From an uncultured Lachnospiraceae bacterium (GTDB taxonomy: Bacteria > Bacillota > Clostridia > Lachnospirales > Lachnospiraceae): a stretch of DNA of 38,348 nt. The stretch covers positions 1 to 38,348 of the forward strand of contig CAMNFR010000020.1 in the NCBI GenBank assembly GCA_946537305.1, given 5' to 3'. The notes beneath the pieces are model-generated. The model was not told the DNA's origin and made no database searches. It was given only the letters and a program-made list of their open reading frames with translations. The position numbers and the translations under genes are program-made. Positions 7,090 to 15,254 of the stretch are shown here, in pieces (within the stretch, counting starts at the first letter, position 1; every line of letters starts with the position of its first letter).

Positions 7090-8937
7090 ATGAATAGAAA
7101 AAAATGGATCGCGGCAGGTATGATTTTGGTGATGGGAGCCTCAATGCTGGCAGGCTGCCGGAAAAAAGAGACCGTGGAATCTCTGGTGAAGAAAATGACA
7201 GAGGCGGCTGCAGAGAAGTCTTGTATGGAGATTGACTGGAGCCTGGGCATGGATATGGATATGACCATGAAGCTGTTGGGAGAAATGAATTTTGGCATAG
7301 GAATGGAAATGGAAGCCAACACACAGATGGTCGTGGAGAACAGTCTGAGCTTTACCCGGGCTTCCGTGAAGGTAAATGCCATGGATGAAGAGCAGACAGT
7401 GGATATGGATATCTACACAGAGGCTGAGGATGAGAAGAATATTACAACGTATGTCAGCGTGGAAGATCAGTGGATGAAGACCACTACGGAGATACCAGAG
7501 GGGATAACCTCGAATACCTCTGTAATACAGCTGGCAGATCTGCAGCAGTACTTTACACTGCAGGAGGAGACGGCTCAGCGGGATGAGATTACCTGCTATC
7601 AGCTGGATGCCGTCATTCCGGCAGAGGAGCTGCTTCCAAAGGTGGCTCAGCTTACATCTGCAGTGCAGGCGGAAACAGATACGGACCTTTCTGTGTTGGA
7701 GGGCAAAAATTTTGCGTATACCGTTTATGTAAATAAAGATACATTCCTGCCTGAGGAGATGCTTTTTGAACTGGCGGATGATGCAGGGGATGGCTCTGAA
7801 GGAACAGAGGCAGCAGAGGACGCGACCGAAGCAGAGGCCGGGGACGATGCGGAAGACATGTCCGCCCCGGAGGATACCGAAGAAGAGGAAGAACTGCTTC
7901 CCGGAGAGGAAGAGGATTTTGAGGAGGAAACAGGCGATTCAGAGGAAGAGGCCAATAGCGAAGAGGCCAATAACGAAGAGGATCTGACGGGTGATCTTTC
8001 TGATATGGTAACGTATGACTTCAGCCGGTTTTCGATGATCATGCATTTTTCCTATCCTGAAAGTGTGACTGTGGAAATACCGGAGGAAGCCAGGAACGGC
8101 GTCGATCTGGAAGGTTCGCTGAATTCACTGATCGGAGAAGAAGAGGAAGAAGGGAGCATGGAAGAGGGAAGTCAGTTTGAGAAACTGGAAGCCCCGGAAG
8201 TCATCAAGGAATACACGGCGGAAGATCCGGATGCCCTGATCCTGAATGAAAAGGACGTATCAATGCGTCTGGTGAAGATTTACCGTGAAGGCACAGATTA
8301 TTATGTGGATATGGACATCACTAACAATACGGATACGACGGTGGAGCTCTACAGTGAAGCTGCGGCGGTGAACCATATCATGACAGACGGCAGTTTTTTC
8401 TGTGATGTGGAGAGCGGGAAAACAAAGACGGCTTGTCTGTATCTTACAAATCTGGAAGAGCTTGGCATTCAGGAGATCAAATCGCTGGTGCTGGTCATTT
8501 CCGGAAGCGATTACAAGACCTATGATACGTTCATCGCTACGGGACCGATAGAGATCACAGTGGCGGAGGGAGAAGAGGCGCCGGTTCCGATGGAAGGCGG
8601 CAGCCAGGTCTATGAGGACGATCACCTGAGCGTGACAGCGTATCCGGAGACAGAGGAAGCGTACAGCAAAAAGATCCGTCTGTGCCTGATCGGTAAAGAT
8701 GATAAACCAATCAGTATTTCCAACGGGACAGTGACCGTGGGCGGTAAAGAAATCATGGCGTTTGCCTATGGTTATCTCCTGCCGGACTGCATTACGTATG
8801 CGGATTTGGAATTTGATCTGGATACACTGGAGACCGAGGAGATCGAAGAACTGAAGGATGTGAAGTTTACGCTGACGGGTACGGATCTTTCTACCTATGA
8901 GGAAGTATATACCAGCGGAGAGATCGCCATTCCCTGA
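7090..8937 (+). CDS. Acidic cell-surface lipoprotein (LppX/DUF6612-like N-terminal domain)
   Basis: The protein is 615 residues from ATG 7090, which has AGGAGG 5 bases upstream. A longer reading from 7027 would put extra residues before the signal peptide. The signal peptide ends in the lipobox MLAGC with lipidated Cys23. Residues 25-235 resemble the LppX/LolA-like fold of clostridial DUF6612 lipoproteins (long amphipathic strands, VDMDIYTEAEDEKN, VSVEDQWMK). Residues 230-305 are a Glu/Asp-rich low-complexity linker. A C-terminal half of beta-rich sequence follows, with no recognised motif. The protein should be anchored on the outer face of the membrane after Lgt action. Its function is unknown. 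The linker could bind cations or act as a spacer through the wall. Confidence 0.75.
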   Translation: MNRKKWIAAGMILVMGASMLAGCRKKETVESLVKKMTEAAAEKSCMEIDWSLGMDMDMTMKLLGEMNFGIGMEMEANTQMVVENSLSFTRASVKVNAMDEEQTVDMDIYTEAEDEKNITTYVSVEDQWMKTTTEIPEGITSNTSVIQLADLQQYFTLQEETAQRDEITCYQLDAVIPAEELLPKVAQLTSAVQAETDTDLSVLEGKNFAYTVYVNKDTFLPEEMLFELADDAGDGSEGTEAAEDATEAEAGDDAEDMSAPEDTEEEEELLPGEEEDFEEETGDSEEEANSEEANNEEDLTGDLSDMVTYDFSRFSMIMHFSYPESVTVEIPEEARNGVDLEGSLNSLIGEEEEEGSMEEGSQFEKLEAPEVIKEYTAEDPDALILNEKDVSMRLVKIYREGTDYYVDMDITNNTDTTVELYSEAAAVNHIMTDGSFFCDVESGKTKTACLYLTNLEELGIQEIKSLVLVISGSDYKTYDTFIATGPIEITVAEGEEAPVPMEGGSQVYEDDHLSVTAYPETEEAYSKKIRLCLIGKDDKPISISNGTVTVGGKEIMAFAYGYLLPDCITYADLEFDLDTLETEEIEELKDVKFTLTGTDLSTYEEVYTSGEIAIP

Positions 8938-8952
8938 CCTAATAGAAAACGG

Positions 8953-8981
8953 TTGACATTCACGGAAAAGAAGAGTATATT
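8953..8981 (+). promoter_or_regulatory. Sigma-A promoter of htpG
   Basis: A perfect TTGACA at 8953-8958 and TATATT at 8976-8981 are 17 bases apart. The expected transcription start lies just before the CIRCE element. Confidence 0.85.
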
Positions 8982-8993
8982 ATCCCTTGGTGA

Positions 8994-9020
8994 TTGGCAC
9001 TCAAATGATATGAGTGCTAA
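8994..9020 (+). promoter_or_regulatory. CIRCE operator (HrcA-binding site) upstream of htpG
   Basis: TTGGCACTC at 8994-9002 and GAGTGCTAA at 9012-9020 flank exactly 9 bases. The element differs from the canonical CIRCE (TTAGCACTC-N9-GAGTGCTAA) at one base. It lies between the promoter and the htpG ribosome site, where bound HrcA would block transcription until heat stress. Confidence 0.93.
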
Positions 9021-9045
9021 CAATAAGGGATAAGGAGTGATCATA

Positions 9046-11031
9046 ATGGAAAACAAACAGGGAAATCTTTCCATCAACAGTGAGAATCTGTTTCCGATCA
9101 TTAAGAAATGGCTGTATTCCGATCATGATATTTTTTACCGTGAACTGATCTCCAACGGCTGTGACGCCGTGACCAAGCTGCATAAGCTGAACGGCATGGG
9201 AGAGATCGAACTGCCGGAAGATCATAAAGACCGCGTGGTGGTCGTTGTGGACGAAAAGGCCGGGACCATCAAGGTGATCGATACCGGTATCGGTATGACC
9301 TTTGAAGAGGTGGATGAATACATCAACCAGATCGCTTTCTCCGGTGCCACCGCTTTCATTGAAAAATATAAGGATAAGACCACGGATGAGCAGATCATCG
9401 GTCACTTCGGTCTGGGCTTCTACTCGGCCTTTATGGTAGCGGACCGCGTGACCATTGATACGCTTTCCTGCCAGCCCGGTGCTGCTCCGGTGCACTGGGA
9501 CTGTGACGGCGGTACAGAGTACAGCATGCGGGAAGGAGACCGCACGGAGATCGGTACGGAAATCACGCTGTATGTAAACGAAGACAGCCGTGAATTTCTG
9601 CAGGAATTCCGTGCCCGCTCTGTGATTGAGAAATATTGTTCCTTCATGCCGGTGGAAATCTATCTGTTTACCGCTGAGAAGTGGATGGAGCAGAAGGCCA
9701 AGGAGGCGGAGATTGTTGTTGAGCCTGAGGCAGAAAAGACGGAGGCTGCCGAGGGAGAGGAGAAGAAGGAAGAGAAGAAGGATGACGCGCCCGTCTCTCT
9801 GAGCGATACGAATCCTCTGTGGACCAAGCATCCCAACGACTGCAAAGAGGAAGAATACAAGGACTTCTACCGCAAGGTCTTTATGGACTTTAAGGAGCCG
9901 CTGTTCTGGATCCACCTGAACATGGATTATCCTTTCAACCTGAAGGGCATCCTGTACTTCCCGAAGATCAACAATGAATATGAGTCTGTAGAAGGCACCA
10001 TTAAGCTGTACAACAACCGCGTGTTCATTGCCGATAACATTAAAGAAGTCATTCCTGAGTTCCTGCTGCTGTTGAAGGGCGTGATCGACTGCCCTGATCT
10101 TCCGCTGAATGTATCCCGCTCCGCGCTGCAGAACGATGGTTTTGTAAAGAAGATTTCAGATTATATCACCCGCAAGGTGGCGGATAAGCTGAACGATCTG
10201 TGCAACGGCGACAGAGAATCCTACGAGAAATACTGGGATGACATCCATCCTTTCATCAAGTTCGGCTGCCTGAAGGATGAGAAATTCTATGAGCGAGTGA
10301 AGGGAAGCCTTCTGTTCAAGAATCTGGAGGGCAAGTACCAGACTTTGAATGATCTGAATGAGCTCCCGGCGGATCCGGAAAAGGAAGCACCGGAGGGTGA
10401 GACAGACAAGAAGGATGGCACGGAGGAAAAGAAAGAAAAAATCACCGTGGCTTATGTCACGGATGAGCAGCAGCAGAGCCAGTACATCAAAATGTATCAG
10501 GAGGCCGGTATGAACGCGGTGATCCTGCCTTCGAATATTGATGCACCGTTCATCAGCCTGCTGGAGCAGAAGAACGAGAAGCTGTCCTTCCGCCGCATAG
10601 ACGCCGCGGTGGGTGATTCTCTGAAGGAAGAGGGCGGCGAGATCACCAAGGAGATGACCGACGGCCTGACGGAGACCTTCCGGAAGGCACTGGGGCAGGA
10701 AGCGCTGGCGGTGACGGTAGAAAACCTGAAAGATGCAGATATTGCTTCCATGCTCACGGTCCCGGAGGAGAGCCGCCGCATGCAGGAAATGATGAAACTC
10801 TACGGCATGGGCGATATGGGACAGGATACGCCGGCTACGCTGGTGCTGAATGCCAGAAACGTGCTGGTAAAGTATATCATGGAGAACCCGGATGGAGAGC
10901 ATACAGAACTGTTCTGCAAGCAGCTGTATGACCTGGCTGCGATCAGCCATCAGCCGCTGAAAGCAGACGCCATGGCCGCCTTCGTAAGAAGAAGCGGAGA
11001 GATCATGGAACTGCTGATGAAGAATCAGTAA
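9046..11031 (+). CDS. htpG: Molecular chaperone HtpG (Hsp90)
   Basis: The protein is 661 residues from ATG 9046, 8 bases after AAGGAG; a GTG at 9037 overlaps that site and is less likely. The N-terminal GHKL ATPase domain shows ELISNGCDAVTKL (catalytic Glu and Mg-binding Asn), DTGIGM and GHFGLGFYSAFMV. The middle domain begins after a charged Glu/Lys-rich insert near residues 225-247, with NPLWTK following and NVSRSALQ later. A shortened C-terminal dimerisation domain ends the protein. HtpG is a cytosolic ATP-dependent chaperone that remodels late folding intermediates. The gene is monocistronic, with a sigma-A promoter, a CIRCE operator and a bidirectional terminator. Direct HrcA control differs from Bacillus subtilis, where htpG is not a CIRCE gene. 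Confidence 0.97.
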   Translation: MENKQGNLSINSENLFPIIKKWLYSDHDIFYRELISNGCDAVTKLHKLNGMGEIELPEDHKDRVVVVVDEKAGTIKVIDTGIGMTFEEVDEYINQIAFSGATAFIEKYKDKTTDEQIIGHFGLGFYSAFMVADRVTIDTLSCQPGAAPVHWDCDGGTEYSMREGDRTEIGTEITLYVNEDSREFLQEFRARSVIEKYCSFMPVEIYLFTAEKWMEQKAKEAEIVVEPEAEKTEAAEGEEKKEEKKDDAPVSLSDTNPLWTKHPNDCKEEEYKDFYRKVFMDFKEPLFWIHLNMDYPFNLKGILYFPKINNEYESVEGTIKLYNNRVFIADNIKEVIPEFLLLLKGVIDCPDLPLNVSRSALQNDGFVKKISDYITRKVADKLNDLCNGDRESYEKYWDDIHPFIKFGCLKDEKFYERVKGSLLFKNLEGKYQTLNDLNELPADPEKEAPEGETDKKDGTEEKKEKITVAYVTDEQQQSQYIKMYQEAGMNAVILPSNIDAPFISLLEQKNEKLSFRRIDAAVGDSLKEEGGEITKEMTDGLTETFRKALGQEALAVTVENLKDADIASMLTVPEESRRMQEMMKLYGMGDMGQDTPATLVLNARNVLVKYIMENPDGEHTELFCKQLYDLAAISHQPLKADAMAAFVRRSGEIMELLMKNQ

Positions 11032-11056
11032 GCAGATACCGGTAAAAATAGTAAAA

Positions 11057-11129
11057 AAGAAAAAACGAGAACAGGTTCCGCTGATCATTCCGATGGGGGT
11101 GAGAAGCGGAACCTGTTCTCGTTTTTTTT
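11057..11129. terminator. Bidirectional terminator between htpG and tmcAL
   Basis: A perfect 17-bp stem (left arm 11066-11082, right arm 11105-11121) has a 22-base loop. It is flanked by an A run on the left and eight T on the right, so it can stop transcription from both converging genes. Confidence 0.93.
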
Positions 11130-11168
11130 AAGTGCGTCTGGATGCGCGCGTATCTAACGGATGAAAGA

Positions 11169-12365
11169 TTACACGATCACAGGGCCTGTGTGATATTCAT
11201 CCGGCAGAACGATCCCGGACTTTTGCCACACGACGGCCCGGTAGAGATCCGCAGCCCGCAGATCATCTGAGAACCAGCTTTCCGGCGCGTCAGACATCCG
11301 GGTGATCACAGGGATGCTGCTCCTGTCCTGCAAATGCCGCATGACGGGCGTTCCGCGTCGGAAGCCCAGAAGGCGGACGGCAGGAATGGGCGAAATATCC
11401 TCTCCGAAGCTATGATCGGAGGCAGGAAGATCCAGAAGCAGATGCAGCAGTGCCCGCTGTACGTGCGTGCGCGTCAGATGGGCAGATAAGACAGCCTCCG
11501 TTCGTTCTGAAAAGGACAGCAGGTTCCTGCGTGTATCCAGGATTCTGCGAAGAAGATCCGGCGAACAGACAGGAGATGCCAGATCCTTCCATTGGATCAG
11601 CTGCTGCTGCAGGGGGAAGGACAGGTCGTCGGGAAAGATGCAATAGTCTGCGAGGGTACTGCGGGAATAGTCCGGAAGGAAAGCCGCCAGCGGGCTGCTG
11701 CTGTCAGAGGAAGCGCCTTCCCGCAATGCCCGGCGAATGGCGCCGGCGGAAGCCGGACCGGATTCCGCAGATACCAGCGACTTCTCTTCGTGGGAAGAAC
11801 CAAGTCGAAGGATCCCGTGGGGTTCTATCGAACTGCTTCTTCGCAGGAGTGCTTTTCGGTATTCCACGGCCAGGATCATGTTCGGGCGTGAGAGAAGGTT
11901 CGCGGATCCGTGGATCATTGCCTCCGCGGCGTCAGCGCGTGCAGCCGCGAAAGAGCGGTTCTTTTTCAGATGAACCTGGAGAAGGTCGCGGTACTCCGCC
12001 GGTTCTTCGGCCAACAGGCGAGCTGTATCGGCCAGAAGCTGAGAGTCCTCCGCCTCCGCGCCGTAGCACAGATCTGTCACCACATTCAGGCGGTCCAGGA
12101 TCTCCACGCCGCCGGAAGCAAAACGCTCTGCGGAAGCAGTCGCGCAGGATACCGGCAGTTCCAGCACCGCATCGGCTCCGGCCAGGAGCGCGGCACGCGT
12201 ACGGCGGTATTTATCCACGATGGCCGGCTCTCCGCGCTGCACAAAATAACCACTCATGACGACCACGACGGCATCCGCTCCGCAGGTGTGCCGGGCCTGT
12301 GTTAAATGATAGATGTGTCCGTTGTGCAGCGGATTATATTCTGCTATAATTCCTGTTACGCGCAT
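11169..12365 (-). CDS. tmcAL: tRNA(Met) cytidine acetate ligase TmcAL (YlbM)
   Basis: The 398-residue protein starts MRVTGIIAEYNPLHNGHIYHL, with the nucleotidyltransferase HxGH motif at His14-His17. It continues with VVVVMSGYFVQRGEPAIVDKY and GADAVLELPV, all typical of the YlbM/TmcAL family. The enzyme uses ATP and acetate to make N4-acetylcytidine at the wobble position of elongator tRNA(Met). Its length matches the usual 390-430 residues. The gene is read on the minus strand, 92 bases downstream of rpmF and beyond the rpmF terminator. Only about 40 bases lie between that terminator and the start, with no clear promoter, so read-through may supply some transcription. A GGGGGT segment serves as ribosome site. 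Confidence 0.92.
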   Translation of the reverse strand: MRVTGIIAEYNPLHNGHIYHLTQARHTCGADAVVVVMSGYFVQRGEPAIVDKYRRTRAALLAGADAVLELPVSCATASAERFASGGVEILDRLNVVTDLCYGAEAEDSQLLADTARLLAEEPAEYRDLLQVHLKKNRSFAAARADAAEAMIHGSANLLSRPNMILAVEYRKALLRRSSSIEPHGILRLGSSHEEKSLVSAESGPASAGAIRRALREGASSDSSSPLAAFLPDYSRSTLADYCIFPDDLSFPLQQQLIQWKDLASPVCSPDLLRRILDTRRNLLSFSERTEAVLSAHLTRTHVQRALLHLLLDLPASDHSFGEDISPIPAVRLLGFRRGTPVMRHLQDRSSIPVITRMSDAPESWFSDDLRAADLYRAVVWQKSGIVLPDEYHTGPVIV

Positions 12366-12405
12366 AAAAAACCCCCGGAACCTGATCCTGCATAAAACGC
12401 TCGGT

Positions 12406-12445
12406 AAAAAGAAAAGAAAGAAATCTCCGAAGAAGATTTCTTTCT
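12406..12445 (-). terminator. Terminator after rpmF (minus strand)
   Basis: A perfect 12-bp stem (12415-12426 with 12434-12445) has a 7-base loop. On the minus strand it is followed by a T-rich tract (TTTCTTTTT). Confidence 0.8.
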
Positions 12446-12457
12446 GTCAGCCTTTCA

Positions 12458-12637
12458 TCAATCCTGAGGAATGATCTCTTTTTTGTTGTAAGAACCACAG
12501 GCCTTGCACACTCTGTGAGGAACCATCAGGGCACCGCACTTGCTGCATTTAACCAGTGTGGGATTGCTCATTTTCCAGTTCGCTCTGCGGCTGTCTCTTC
12601 TCGCTTTAGAGGATTTATTTTTAGGACAAATGGACAT
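12458..12637 (-). CDS. rpmF: 50S ribosomal protein L32
   Basis: The 59-residue basic protein reads MSICPKNKSSKARRDSRRANWKM in its first part. It then has a zinc ribbon made by Cys-x2-Cys (KCSKC) and Cys-x2-Cys (VCKAC), as in zinc-binding L32 proteins. It is a component of the large ribosomal subunit. The start is ATG at 12635-12637, preceded on the minus strand by a GGGAGG ribosome site. The open frame extends further upstream but that part has no similarity. A near-perfect promoter lies 55 bases upstream. The usual partner yceD (DUF177) is not adjacent here. Instead tmcAL, often a near neighbour of rpmF in Firmicutes, lies downstream. Confidence 0.97.
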   Translation of the reverse strand: MSICPKNKSSKARRDSRRANWKMSNPTLVKCSKCGALMVPHRVCKACGSYNKKEIIPQD

Positions 12638-12691
12638 CAGATCAACCTCCCGTCTTTCAGATTTGTCACGTATTTCTGACCGTACTTTCGT

Positions 12692-12720
12692 ATTATACAG
12701 AGACAGGAAAGGTTTGTCAA
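12692..12720 (-). promoter_or_regulatory. Consensus sigma-A promoter of rpmF (minus strand)
   Basis: Read on the minus strand, TTGACA (12715-12720) and TATAAT (12692-12697) are both perfect and are 17 bases apart. This is the strongest promoter in the window. Confidence 0.93.
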
Positions 12721-12773
12721 CTGGAATTTTACTAAAAACAGGGGTTGATTTTATGTTTTTTTTTGGAAAACGC

Positions 12774-12802
12774 TTGCATAAAGGGCGAGGCTTAGGTAGA
12801 AT
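12774..12802 (+). promoter_or_regulatory. Promoter of the YkuD-like gene
   Basis: TTGCAT at 12774-12779 and TAGAAT at 12797-12802 are 17 bases apart. It diverges from the rpmF promoter 54 bases away. Confidence 0.7.
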
Positions 12803-12882
12803 AGAACTGTTGCAGGAAAATCTATATCTGGTATACAGGAACCATCCCAGCCCCAATGACTGGGAAGAGGTGAGGAGTATTC

Positions 12883-15084
12883 ATGGCAAACAGATTTGAT
12901 GATGACTTTGAGGATGTCACTGTCCGCCCCGGTGCCGGAACGGCAGATGATGACTTTGATCTGGTAGATACCGGAAGATCTGCCAACCGCCGCTGGACAG
13001 ATACCGCAGAACAGTATCTGGACCATATGGATGAAACGGAACGCGCGGCCCGGGAAGCAGAAGAAGCGGTTTCGGAAAACCCTGTTGCGGACGAGATACG
13101 TGCCCGTGCGGCTATGGATCCGGAATCGGACCGTGCCCGCCGCCGTAACAGACCGGACAGGCGGGAACGTGCCGACAGAGATGACGTGCGCGAGGGCTTC
13201 CGCAGAGAGGGTAGTGCCGGGCGTCGTCCGACGACGGATGATGACCGCCGCCGCCGAAACGAAGAGATCCGCCGTGCCAACCGGGAGGAAAGAGAACGTC
13301 TTCGCCGTGCCAACGGTGATCCGGATGATGGCGGAAGGAGAAGAGGCGGCAGCCTGCTGCCCAAGATTTTGATCGCATTGATCGCCTTGGCTATCTGTGC
13401 GGGAGGCTTTTATGCGGCATCGCGTCTGAAATTCGGCAATGTGATCAGTGATCTCGGCCCCAAGAACGAAAATTATTACGAGAAGCATTTCCTGCCCTAT
13501 ACCACCATCAATGGGGTGGATGTCTCTAACAAGACGCCGGATGAGGCAAAGGAACTGCTGGCAAAGGCCCTGGCGGATTATACGCTGACCATCACGGGCC
13601 GGGAGGCCGATCAGGTCCTGGATGCAGAGGCCGGAAAGCTTTCTATCCGTGAGGATCTGGATCTGACCAGCTATCTGGACAGCCAGAATCATGAGGACTT
13701 TGAGCGCACAGAGGAAGCCGGCGATACGCTGACCGTTGAAGGCGTCGCCCAGGCGGATGAATTTCACGTAAGAGATGCCATCGCCTCTCTGCCGATCTTC
13801 AACAGCGGGGCCATGACCATGTCCCAGGACGCCTACGTTTACTATGATCCGGAAGCCGATGATTTTGTGCTTGTGGACGGCGTGGCCGGGACCTGGGTAG
13901 ACGTGAATGCAGTGGCGGACCGCGCGATCGCTTGCTACGAGTCCCTGACGCCCACGCTGGACCTTGCGGAGGAGAACTTCTATGTTCCCACCATCCAGGT
14001 AACAGATCAGATGCGGGAAGATGTCAAGGAGATGAGCAAATATCTTGACGCCGATGTGAAGATCGCTTTTGATGAGAATCATATCGAGACCCTCGGCAAG
14101 GAATCCCTGTCCGGCTGTGTAAAGCTGACCTATGAGGGCCGGGCAGAATTTGACGAGAATGGCGTAATCTCCTGGCTGGGAGAGCTTTCCAACAAATATG
14201 ATACTGCCGGTCATTCCCATACCTTTACCACGACCGAAGGCAAGACCATTTCCGTTACAGGCGGTACCTACGGGTGGCTGATGGATTACGATGCCATGAC
14301 GGAAAAGGTCGTGGAGGCCATTAAGAGCGGAACGCCCACGACGCTGGAGCCCATTTACGAGCAGACAGCGAACGTAAAGGGTTCCCGGGATATCGGGTCC
14401 ACCTATGTGGAAGTCAGCCTGGAGCACCAGAGACTGTACTACTATAAAGATGGTGTACGGGTACAGTCCGCGGACATTATCAGTGGCGATGTTTCCAAGG
14501 GATATGACACACCGGAGGGAGTCTATTTTATTACCGATAAAGTGAAGGATTTTACGCTGCCCGGCAACGATGATGTACCGGATCGGGAAGTCTCCTACTG
14601 GCTGCCTTTCACCGAGGCATATGGCTTGACAGGTGCATCCTGGCGGCAGGCATTCGGCGGCACCATCTATCTGAATGACGGGTCGCTCGGCAGCATCTAT
14701 ATGGATGAAGAAGATGCTGAGGCGCTGTATCAGACGGTGGAGACCGGTACGCCGGTGGTCATTTATGCGGCACAGAAGGAGCTGCCGCCCGAGACCACTC
14801 CGGAGACGAGAGAAGAAAGAACCACCGAACGGGAACGGGAGCGCGAGACAGAGGCGACACAGGCGACGCGTTCGACAGAGTCCACGCGTGCCACCGAGAC
14901 GGAGGCGCCCACTACAAAGGCACCTACACAGGACCAGACGGAAGAAGTCGTAGAGACTGATCCGCCGGAGACCGATCCGCCGGAGACTGACCCGCCGGAG
15001 ACCGATCCGCCGGAGACTGATCCGCCGGAGACTGATCCGCCGGAGCCCGTAGATCCGCCGGAACCGGATGAGATCGAGGGTTAA
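12883..15084 (+). CDS. Membrane-anchored L,D-transpeptidase-like (YkuD) protein lacking catalytic residues
   Basis: The protein has 733 residues. Residues 1-158 are a cytoplasmic Arg/Asp-rich tail, 160-180 a membrane segment, and about 195-460 peptidoglycan-binding-like (PG_binding_4) repeats. Residues about 505-625 form a YkuD domain (VEVSLEHQRLYYYKDG, PVVIYA). YkuD enzymes make 3-3 peptidoglycan crosslinks using Cys in SHGC and an upstream His in HDASWR. Here SHGC reads SLGS (Leu602, Ser604) and HD reads Thr583-Gly584, so the usual nucleophile and both histidines are gone while the fold motifs remain. It is probably a wall-binding pseudoenzyme. The C-terminal 110 residues are Thr/Glu/Pro-rich with six ETDPP repeats, fit for crossing the wall. 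It has its own promoter and a GAGGTGAGG ribosome site. Confidence 0.88.
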   Translation: MANRFDDDFEDVTVRPGAGTADDDFDLVDTGRSANRRWTDTAEQYLDHMDETERAAREAEEAVSENPVADEIRARAAMDPESDRARRRNRPDRRERADRDDVREGFRREGSAGRRPTTDDDRRRRNEEIRRANREERERLRRANGDPDDGGRRRGGSLLPKILIALIALAICAGGFYAASRLKFGNVISDLGPKNENYYEKHFLPYTTINGVDVSNKTPDEAKELLAKALADYTLTITGREADQVLDAEAGKLSIREDLDLTSYLDSQNHEDFERTEEAGDTLTVEGVAQADEFHVRDAIASLPIFNSGAMTMSQDAYVYYDPEADDFVLVDGVAGTWVDVNAVADRAIACYESLTPTLDLAEENFYVPTIQVTDQMREDVKEMSKYLDADVKIAFDENHIETLGKESLSGCVKLTYEGRAEFDENGVISWLGELSNKYDTAGHSHTFTTTEGKTISVTGGTYGWLMDYDAMTEKVVEAIKSGTPTTLEPIYEQTANVKGSRDIGSTYVEVSLEHQRLYYYKDGVRVQSADIISGDVSKGYDTPEGVYFITDKVKDFTLPGNDDVPDREVSYWLPFTEAYGLTGASWRQAFGGTIYLNDGSLGSIYMDEEDAEALYQTVETGTPVVIYAAQKELPPETTPETREERTTERERERETEATQATRSTESTRATETEAPTTKAPTQDQTEEVVETDPPETDPPETDPPETDPPETDPPETDPPEPVDPPEPDEIEG
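14953..15042 (+). repeat. Six tandem 15-bp repeats encoding ETDPP
   Basis: Six in-frame copies of GAGACYGAYCCGCCG differ only at third codon positions. A degenerate seventh copy (EPVDPP) follows. They form the C-terminal tail of the YkuD-like protein and could vary in number by slippage. Confidence 0.95.
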
Positions 15085-15152
15085 CGATTTATCGTACATA
15101 ACTGTTCAGAAATACAAGTCTGAAACAATACTGGTTACTGCCGGACAATGTG

Positions 15153-15224
15153 CGCCAGGCACTGTGAACAGACCGCCAAGTGCATGCTCGCGGTTCGTTC
15201 ATGGTGCCTGGCGAACGGTTTTTC
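15153..15224 (+). terminator. Long imperfect hairpin with T run after the YkuD-like gene
   Basis: CGCCAGGCAC at 15153-15162 pairs perfectly with GTGCCTGGCG at 15204-15213. Inside, past a 2 x 2 internal loop, TGAAC and ACCGC pair with GTTCA and GCGGT. TTTTT follows at 15220-15224. The 61-base structure is longer than a usual terminator. Confidence 0.65.
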
Positions 15225-15254
15225 TGGCATCTGAAGCACACAGGGAGGGAAAAT

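Noticed and set aside
11450-12259. Plus-strand open frame opposite tmcAL
   Set aside because: It is rich in Arg, Gly and Pro as expected for an antisense shadow, and tmcAL carries conserved family motifs.
12751-15099. Minus-strand open frame of 782 codons opposite the YkuD-like gene
   Set aside because: Its Arg/Leu/Ile repeat start is the mirror of the ETDPP-coding repeats, and it has no recognisable domain.
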